This document shows, piece after piece, positions 5,816-10,103 of a stretch of DNA of 10,103 nt. Positions within the stretch are counted from its first letter, which is position 1, and the number at the start of each line of letters is the position of its first letter. Both the position numbers and the translations under genes were made by a program. Source of the DNA: Myxococcales bacterium. Its GTDB lineage: Bacteria; Myxococcota_A; Polyangia; Polyangiales; Polyangiaceae. The DNA lies in NCBI GenBank assembly GCA_025362165.1, contig JANYHY010000482.1:1-10103 (forward strand). The letters are read 5' to 3'. Below the pieces are notes generated by a model. The model made no database searches. It was not told the DNA's origin and saw nothing but the letters and a program-made list of their open reading frames with translations.

Positions 5816-7099
5816 ATGAAGACCTGGATGAAGAAGGCCGTTGGTCCGGCTGTGGTGATTGCGCTCATGACGCCCGTGCTCACGCAGTGTGGCGCTGGGC
5901 TTCCCGGCGGTATTCCTGGCGCGGATCAGATTCCGGGCGCAGCGAAGTGTCCAGACATGACGAACGCGGACGCGGTCGGCGACTTCGACTGGGCGGCCAA
6001 CTTCAAGGTGGACGCAGCGGTCGCAGGCAAGCTCAAGGGCGGCGTCGTTGCGGCGATCGAGCTCAAACAAGTCAGCGACTCGATCGACGCGGACCTGAAG
6101 ACGGGCTGCGGCGGTCTCGCCACCGACCTCGGGGCGGGTGGGGACTTCAAGACGGGTGACGAGGCGTGCAAAGCGGCGATCAAGGTCGTCGGCGAAGTGC
6201 GCGCAAAGCTCGGCGCGAAGGCCAGCGCAAGTCTTGACGTCGAGCCGCCGAAGTGTGGCGCTGAGATGAGCGTCATCGCCGACTGCGCCGCCAAGTGCGA
6301 CGCTACCGTCACGCCGGGCAGCGCGAAGGTCGAGTGCGAGCCGGGCAAGCTTCAGGGCGAGTGCAGCGCGCAGTGCAAGGGTAGCTGCGAGATCAACGGA
6401 TCCGCCAAATGCGACGGCGACTGCTCCGGCAAATGCGACGCGAAGATGACCGGTCACTGCTCCGGCACCTGCGATGGCACCTGCGACGGCAAGAACGGCA
6501 AGGGCGCTTGCGCAGGCAAATGCGATGGCAAGTGCGACGGTGAGGTCAGCGGGACCTGTTCGGGCTCGTGCTCTGGCAGCTGCAAAATCAAGGCAGAAGC
6601 CGAGTGCAAGGGCACCTGCAGCGGTAGCTGCACGGCGGAGATGAAGGCGCCGAAGTGCACCGGCGAAGTGAAGCCGCCGACGATGAGCGCAGAGTGCAAA
6701 GGCCACTGCGACGCGAAGGCCGAAGCGCATGTCACCTGCACACCGGCGCACGTCGGCGCGCGCGTGGACGGCGGCGTGGACGCAGCGCTCCAGATGAAGT
6801 TCAAGACAGCGCTCGAGAAGAACTTGCCGATCATCGCGAAGATCGCATTGTCGATGGGACCGCGCGCGGTCAAGCTCGCGGGCGGCATCCAGGAGATCGT
6901 GACGGGCGTGCAAGGCACCGTGAAGGCGGCAGCGAGCGACCCCGTGCTCGGCGGGCAGCTCGTCGCGTGCGTGGCGGCGCCGTTCAAGGGTGTTGGCGAC
7001 GCGATGGCGAGCTTGCAAGCCAACGCGAAGGTCAGCGTCGACGTCAAGGCGAGCGCTGAGTTCAAGGCGGGCGGCAGCGGCAGCGCTTCTACCAAGTAA
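5816..7099 (+). CDS. Secreted Cys-rich repeat protein, probable lipoprotein, function unknown
   Basis: This 427-residue protein contains 31 cysteines and I do not recognise its family. It begins MKTWMKKAVGPAVVIALM, a signal peptide ending near Cys25. The box before it, LTQC, is an atypical lipobox with Gln at -1, so lipidation is likely but not certain. Residues 26-150 are Ala/Lys/Asp-rich with scattered Cys. Residues 183-272 hold six consecutive units of C-x3-C-x3-C separated by seven (once eight) residues, typically C-x-G-x within the triplets: Cys at 183/187/191, 199/203/207, 215/219/223, 232/236/240, 248/252/256 and 264/268/272. Looser Cys follow to 308. Residues 320-400 look helical (Ala/Val/Lys rich) and the tail is Gly/Ser. 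There is no CxxCH, so no heme c. The core could be a disulfide-stitched solenoid or a metal-binding stretch in the envelope. Expression appears self-contained: a structured leader precedes it and a strong terminator follows. Confidence 0.88.
   Translation: MKTWMKKAVGPAVVIALMTPVLTQCGAGLPGGIPGADQIPGAAKCPDMTNADAVGDFDWAANFKVDAAVAGKLKGGVVAAIELKQVSDSIDADLKTGCGGLATDLGAGGDFKTGDEACKAAIKVVGEVRAKLGAKASASLDVEPPKCGAEMSVIADCAAKCDATVTPGSAKVECEPGKLQGECSAQCKGSCEINGSAKCDGDCSGKCDAKMTGHCSGTCDGTCDGKNGKGACAGKCDGKCDGEVSGTCSGSCSGSCKIKAEAECKGTCSGSCTAEMKAPKCTGEVKPPTMSAECKGHCDAKAEAHVTCTPAHVGARVDGGVDAALQMKFKTALEKNLPIIAKIALSMGPRAVKLAGGIQEIVTGVQGTVKAAASDPVLGGQLVACVAAPFKGVGDAMASLQANAKVSVDVKASAEFKAGGSGSASTK
6362..6631 (+). 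repeat. Tandem 48-bp coding repeats (Cys-triplet units)
   Basis: Six in-frame units of 48 bases (one of 51) encode the C-x3-C-x3-C modules of the Cys-rich protein, residues 183-272. TGC codons recur every 12 bases inside a unit, with GGC glycines between them. The nucleotide sequence has diverged between units while the Cys positions have not. That fits an old duplication kept by selection rather than recent slippage. Confidence 0.8.
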
Positions 7100-7101
7100 G
7101 C

Positions 7102-7115
7102 TCGGCGAGAGCCGA
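7102..7115 (+). other. Short hairpin after the Cys-rich stop codon
   Basis: TCGGC (7102-7106) and GCCGA (7111-7115) pair around a GAGA loop, a stable tetraloop form, directly after the TAA stop. It lies just upstream of the main terminator and may protect the 3' end of the message; the role is inferred. Confidence 0.4.
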
Positions 7116-7122
7116 CGCAGAG

Positions 7123-7159
7123 AGACGGAGGCGCTCAGGTGTCTCCGTCTTTCGCTTTT
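7123..7159 (+). terminator. Rho-independent terminator of the Cys-rich gene
   Basis: AGACGGAG (7123-7130) pairs perfectly with CTCCGTCT (7143-7150). The stem extends inward by GCGC with GTGT (two G-U pairs) to a TCAG loop, giving about 12 bp. T-rich TTTCGCTTTT follows directly. This is the only classical intrinsic terminator I see in the window, 23 bases past the stop codon. Confidence 0.85.
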
Positions 7160-7502
7160 GTGCGTTGTTGCCCCCGCACTAGTTCGAGCGGACGCGCGGG
7201 CGAAGAATCGACGGAGCGGAACACTGGTTTTCTCATCAGGTTGGGCCATGTTTCCGTATGCGTTCGAAGCTCCGCCCGCGCGGGCTCGTGACCAGGAGCA
7301 TTGCGACGCGCGTGCCGTGATCCCGCATCAATGATCTCGGCGGGTTGCCCTTCAGCGAGGTGTCCTTGGACAGGCGGAGGGTGTCCCATGGACGGTGACG
7401 GCGGCACTCGGCGATGAGATCGGGGCCAGATTTTAGCGGGCGCGAGCGCTTTCAGCCAAAACGCGATATGGTTCGCACGCGTCACGCGTTGACACGCTAG
7501 CC
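7160..7502. other. 343-bp intergenic gap before the ECF sigma gene; no gene seen
   Basis: No convincing gene is present. Short open frames on both strands lack family resemblance and a ribosome site. Visible structure: a perfect 12-bp palindrome GCCCGCGCGGGC (7274-7285), and an imperfect inverted repeat, GCGTCA then TGACACGC around CGCGT (about 7479-7497), immediately before the ECF start. No Shine-Dalgarno precedes the ATG at 7503. Promoter and operator sites for the sigma operon probably lie here but cannot be placed with confidence. A small RNA cannot be excluded. Confidence 0.5.
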
Positions 7503-8090
7503 ATGGCCGCTCAAGCCCTCTTCCTTGCCCCGGTAGTCCGAGCCGTCACCTCAGAAGAGGACACCGCTCGCGCATTGGGCGGCGACATGGTCGCGTGGAA
7601 CGCGCTGATCGCGAAGTACAACCGCCGGGTGGTCGTCGCGCTGCTCGCACGTGGTGTCCCCATCGAGCGCGCGAAGGACGTCGCCCAAGACTCGTGGCTC
7701 AGGCTCATCGAGCAGCAGCGCGCTGGGAACCTGCGGGAGCTCAAGCTCCCCGCGCTGGCGGTGACGCAGGCGATATTCTTGTCTATCGATGCCGCGCGCC
7801 GCGACAGCCGAGAGCGCGCGACACACGACGACGAGGCCGAGCACGTGGTCGACCCGTGCCCCGGAGCCGATCTGCGCATGATGAGCGAAGAGCGCTTCGC
7901 CATCGCTGATCGGGTGCTTTCGAAGTGTGCGCCGAGCGCGCGCAAGGTGTTCGAGCTCGCGTACGGAGGCGAGGGGTTGAGTCACGCGGACGTCGCGACG
8001 CGCGTCGGTCTCTCCACACAGCGCGTCCGTCAGATCGTGTGTGAGGTGCGCAAGCTCCTCAGAGTGGCCCTCGAAGGAGGTGACCGATGA
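7503..8090 (+). CDS. ECF-type RNA polymerase sigma factor
   Basis: This 195-residue protein has the two-domain layout of extracytoplasmic-function sigma factors, which redirect RNA polymerase to stress-type promoters when freed from an anti-sigma. Region 2 (about 21-100) contains ALGGDMVAWNALIAKYNRRVV and AKDVAQDSWLRLIEQ, the expected core-binding and -10-recognition helices. The linker (105-128) is acidic. Region 4 (about 133-190) has RKVFELAYGGEGLSHADVATRVGLSTQRVRQIV, a helix-turn-helix for the -35 element. The ATG at 7503 gives a normal N-terminus although no Shine-Dalgarno is visible; a start at Met29 would cut into region 2 and is rejected. The stop overlaps the next gene by four bases (ATGA), so sigma and anti-sigma are made together. 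Its assignment to a specific ECF group, its promoter and its targets cannot be read here. Confidence 0.9.
   Translation: MAAQALFLAPVVRAVTSEEDTARALGGDMVAWNALIAKYNRRVVVALLARGVPIERAKDVAQDSWLRLIEQQRAGNLRELKLPALAVTQAIFLSIDAARRDSRERATHDDEAEHVVDPCPGADLRMMSEERFAIADRVLSKCAPSARKVFELAYGGEGLSHADVATRVGLSTQRVRQIVCEVRKLLRVALEGGDR
8074..8083 (+). promoter_or_regulatory. Strong ribosome binding site for the anti-sigma gene
   Basis: AAGGAGGTGA, an almost full complement of the 16S rRNA tail, lies inside the last codons of the sigma gene with GGAGG six bases before the ATG at 8087. It contrasts with the sigma gene, which has no visible site. The anti-sigma may therefore be translated more efficiently, or in excess over sigma. 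Confidence 0.8.
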
Positions 8091-8503
8091 CCGGCGAACA
8101 CTTGGTCTCGAGCGCGCTCGAGGCGTATGTCGCAGGTGAGCTCGACGCCGAGATGTCGGCGGTCGTGGAGTCTCACGTCGCGGTGTGTAGTGCGTGCGCG
8201 ACCCGTCTCACGGGCGAAGCGCAGCTCGAGGTCGCGTTCGCGGAGGTCGCAGATCGTAGCGTCGCTCAGCGCGAGCGTGTGAGCACGCGTCGCTCGTCGT
8301 TCGCAGCAGGAGTCGCGATCGCGATGGCCGCATCGGTGATGCTCTTCTTGGCGCCGCGCGGGCACGCGGACGAGACCGTGTCGCCGGCGACCGCTCCGTC
8401 GATCGCGTTCGAGCGTCCCACGCTGGTCGAAGCAGACGCATCTACGGCGTCCGCGCAGCTCGATCGCTCCGGAGACGCTGCGATGAAGTTAGGCCGCGAC
8501 TAG
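8087..8503 (+). CDS. Anti-sigma factor with zinc-finger (ZAS) domain and one membrane helix
   Basis: This 138-residue protein shows the standard anti-sigma arrangement. The cytoplasmic N-terminus carries H30-x3-C34-x2-C37 in the segment ESHVAVCSACATRL, the zinc-binding anti-sigma (zf-HC2) signature that clamps ECF sigma factors. A single membrane helix at about 71-89 (FAAGVAIAMAASVMLFLAP) follows, then a short Ser/Thr/Ala-rich extracytoplasmic tail (90-138) with no recognised sensor domain. The ATG overlaps the sigma stop codon, giving tight coupling. Release of sigma could be by proteolysis of the tail or by zinc/thiol chemistry at the finger; the sequence does not decide. It ends 15 bases before the convergent stop of the sigma-54 activator, with no terminator visible between them. 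Confidence 0.9.
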   Translation: MTGEHLVSSALEAYVAGELDAEMSAVVESHVAVCSACATRLTGEAQLEVAFAEVADRSVAQRERVSTRRSSFAAGVAIAMAASVMLFLAPRGHADETVSPATAPSIAFERPTLVEADASTASAQLDRSGDAAMKLGRD

Positions 8504-8518
8504 GGGAGCCACAAATCC

Positions 8519-10078
8519 TCAGCTCTCGGGGGTCCCTGTGCCGCCGGGAGGCAATGGGTTCGCTTCGCGCTCCAAGTAGCGGAAGATGGTGCGAGGGTCG
8601 ACGCCGAGGTCGCGCGCGGTCTGCGTGCGGTTGCCGTTATTACGCTCGAGCACCTCGAGCACATACTTGCGCTGGAACTCTTCTTTCGCCTTTTCGAGCG
8701 GCAAAATAGGGCTCTCCGCGTCTTTGCCGAGATCGAGATCCTCTGGCGCGAGGAGCGATCGATCACAGAGCACGAGCGCCTTCTTGATGCGGTTCTCGAG
8801 CTGCCGGATGTTGCCAGGCCACGGGTACTTCTTGATCGACGCGAGCGTCTGCGGAGTGAAGCCTTGGACCTGCGACCCCATCTCGTCGGCGTACTTGCTG
8901 AGGAGCGCCTTGGCGATGATGAGCACGTCGTCTCCACGATCACGCAGCGGCGGCATCCAGAGGTTCACCACGTTGAGGCGGTAGTACAAGTCTTCGCGGA
9001 AGCGCCCGCCGCGGATCTCGTCCTCGAGCACGCGGTTGGTGGCGGCGACGACGCGGATGTCGACCTTCTCCGGCTTGCTGTCACCGACGCGAACCACGGT
9101 GCGCTCTTGCAGCGCGCGCAGCAACTTCACCTGCAGGTTGAGCGGCAGCTCACCGATCTCGTCCAAGAACAGCGTGCCCTTATCCGCGACCTGGAACTTG
9201 CCGGGTCGCGACGCGATCGCTCCCGTGAAGGCGCCCTTCACGTGACCGAAGAGCTCGCTCTCGATCAGGTTCTCCGGGATCGCTCCGCAGTTGACTACCA
9301 CGAACGGCCCGCTCGCTCGTCCGCTGCGGCGATGCACCTCTCGCGCGATTAGCTCCTTGCCGGTGCCCGTCTCACCAGTGATGAGCACGCTGATGTCGGT
9401 CGTGGAGACCTTCTGCAGCTTGCGAAAGACCTCTTGCATCGACGCGCACACGCCGATGATGTCGCCAAAGCGTTTGTCTTTGAGCTCGTGCGTGAGCTTC
9501 TCTTTGTCCGCGCGCAGCGTGCTGAGCAGCATCGCGTTCTGCAGGATGAGGCTCGCTTGTCCTGCGAAGATGCCGAGTACGTCGAGCTGGCTACGTTCGA
9601 ACAAACCCTTCACGCGATCGTTGCCCACGTACAGCGCACCGGTGATGTGGCCCTGCGCGACGAGTGGCGCGCACATGACGCTCGAGAGCTTGAGTGCGAC
9701 GACGCTCTCGCTCGAGCCGAACTCGTTGTCAGTGACGGCGTCGCTGACGATCACTGGGCGACCCGTCTCTAGGACGCGCTGCACGATGCTGTCCGAGATC
9801 GCTCCGCTCAGATCGGTGATGGCCTCTCGCTTGACGTTGCGCGCGGCGCGGATCCGGGGCTTGTTCTCGCGGGCCTCGGCCTCCTCCGACGCGGCAGAGT
9901 GCTCGTCGAACAGGAGGATCAGCCCCTTCTCGGCCCCCGTGATCTCGATGACCGCGTCCAGCATGGCCTCGAGCAGCTGGTCCACGCTCTTGACCAGCAT
10001 CAGCTTCTCGCTGAACTCGAAGAGCTTGCGCAGGCCAACGAGCGAGCTCGCCGCGGACAGGATCTGCGTGGTGCTCAT
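8519..10078 (-). CDS. Sigma-54-dependent activator (GAF, AAA+, Fis HTH); N-terminus may continue off the edge
   Basis: This protein has 519 residues from the ATG at 10078. A GAF domain (about 18-185), a likely small-molecule or signal-binding sensor, comes first. The AAA+ domain (about 205-440) has Walker A GETGTGKE (235-242), the canonical sigma-54 contact loop GAFTGA (282-287), Walker B LFLDEIGE (303-310), ATNR (346-349), the arginine-finger segment FREDLYYRLN (360-369) and WPGNIRQLEN (420-429). A Fis-type helix-turn-helix (about 466-505) ends in TARDLGVDPRTIFRYLE. With GAFTGA and all ATPase motifs intact it should drive sigma-54 polymerase open-complex formation at enhancer-linked promoters. 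No receiver domain is seen. The codons before 10078 (SPTATAPS) contain no stop up to the window edge and no ribosome site is visible. The true start may therefore lie outside, perhaps after an extra N-terminal domain such as FHA. Its target promoters are unknown. Confidence 0.93.
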   Translation of the reverse strand: MSTTQILSAASSLVGLRKLFEFSEKLMLVKSVDQLLEAMLDAVIEITGAEKGLILLFDEHSAASEEAEARENKPRIRAARNVKREAITDLSGAISDSIVQRVLETGRPVIVSDAVTDNEFGSSESVVALKLSSVMCAPLVAQGHITGALYVGNDRVKGLFERSQLDVLGIFAGQASLILQNAMLLSTLRADKEKLTHELKDKRFGDIIGVCASMQEVFRKLQKVSTTDISVLITGETGTGKELIAREVHRRSGRASGPFVVVNCGAIPENLIESELFGHVKGAFTGAIASRPGKFQVADKGTLFLDEIGELPLNLQVKLLRALQERTVVRVGDSKPEKVDIRVVAATNRVLEDEIRGGRFREDLYYRLNVVNLWMPPLRDRGDDVLIIAKALLSKYADEMGSQVQGFTPQTLASIKKYPWPGNIRQLENRIKKALVLCDRSLLAPEDLDLGKDAESPILPLEKAKEEFQRKYVLEVLERNNGNRTQTARDLGVDPRTIFRYLEREANPLPPGGTGTPES

Positions 10079-10103
10079 CGAGGGCGCGGTCGCGGTCGGC
10101 GAG

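Noticed and set aside
4471..5883. Minus-strand frame that stays open from pgeF back through the kinase gene to 5883
   Set aside because: It is antisense to a kinase with every catalytic motif intact. The upstream part has no family resemblance, and the length arises because GC-rich codon use suppresses stops in the opposite frame.
6362..6740. Possible multiheme cytochrome c or ferredoxin in the Cys-rich gene
   Set aside because: No CxxCH heme site occurs, and the regular C-x3-C-x3-C spacing does not match the C-x2-C-x2-C-x3-C pattern of bacterial ferredoxins.
7218..7242. GGAAC ... GTT resembling an ECF-type promoter
   Set aside because: It lies about 260 bases before the sigma start and the second box is only three bases long. 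That is too weak and too distant to claim autoregulation.
5693..7249. Long minus-strand open frame opposite the Cys-rich gene
   Set aside because: It is Arg/Ala-rich, low in complexity and mirrors the repeats of the plus-strand gene, which has a signal peptide, ribosome site and terminator.
7248..7334. Small plus-strand frame of 28 codons starting at 7248
   Set aside because: It has no Shine-Dalgarno, no recognisable motif and a composition like the surrounding non-coding DNA.

Overview
The window is GC-rich chromosomal DNA with strong codon bias. It encodes a membrane-anchored Hanks-type Ser/Thr kinase, a sigma-54 activator with a GAF domain, an ECF sigma/anti-sigma pair and several Cys- or Pro-rich lipoproteins. 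That mix suggests a myxobacterium-like Myxococcota (Polyangia/Deltaproteobacteria-type) genome. This is inferred from gene content only; no rRNA or other phylogenetic marker is complete here. No phage, insertion sequence, CRISPR array or tRNA is visible.

Layout. Positions 1-693 (minus) hold the N-terminal 231 codons of SecA, running off the left edge. Divergent from it, 867-2236 (plus) is a two-gene lipoprotein operon: a DUF4349 lipoprotein, then a small unrecognised lipoprotein. A 64-bp structured repeat (copy A) fills the whole gap to a convergent minus-strand pair: a PgeF/YfiH-family protein (3697-4470) upstream of cystathionine beta-synthase (2303-3682). The second repeat copy (B) lies in the divergent gap between pgeF and a plus-strand Ser/Thr kinase (4612-5706). 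The kinase is followed by a leader with nested inverted repeats and then a remarkable Cys-rich secreted protein (5816-7099), closed by a strong hairpin-plus-T terminator. After a 343-bp gap without a gene comes an ECF sigma factor (7503-8090) translationally coupled to a zinc-finger anti-sigma factor (8087-8503). A GAF/AAA+/Fis sigma-54 activator (8519-10078, minus) converges on it; its frame is still open at the right edge.

How the genes relate. SecA exports the three secreted or lipoprotein products across the inner membrane. PgeF and CBS look co-transcribed but link cell-wall or purine-nucleoside quality control to sulfur amino-acid metabolism only by position. The kinase, the ECF/anti-sigma pair and the sigma-54 activator are three separate signalling outputs, and nothing in the sequence identifies their targets.

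The most interesting signals are three. The first is the Cys-rich protein, whose core is six near-perfect 16-residue units of the form C-x3-C-x3-C. The second is the pair of almost identical intergenic elements, with two mutually exclusive conserved foldings and very different genomic contexts. The third is the nested inverted-repeat leader in front of the Cys-rich gene.
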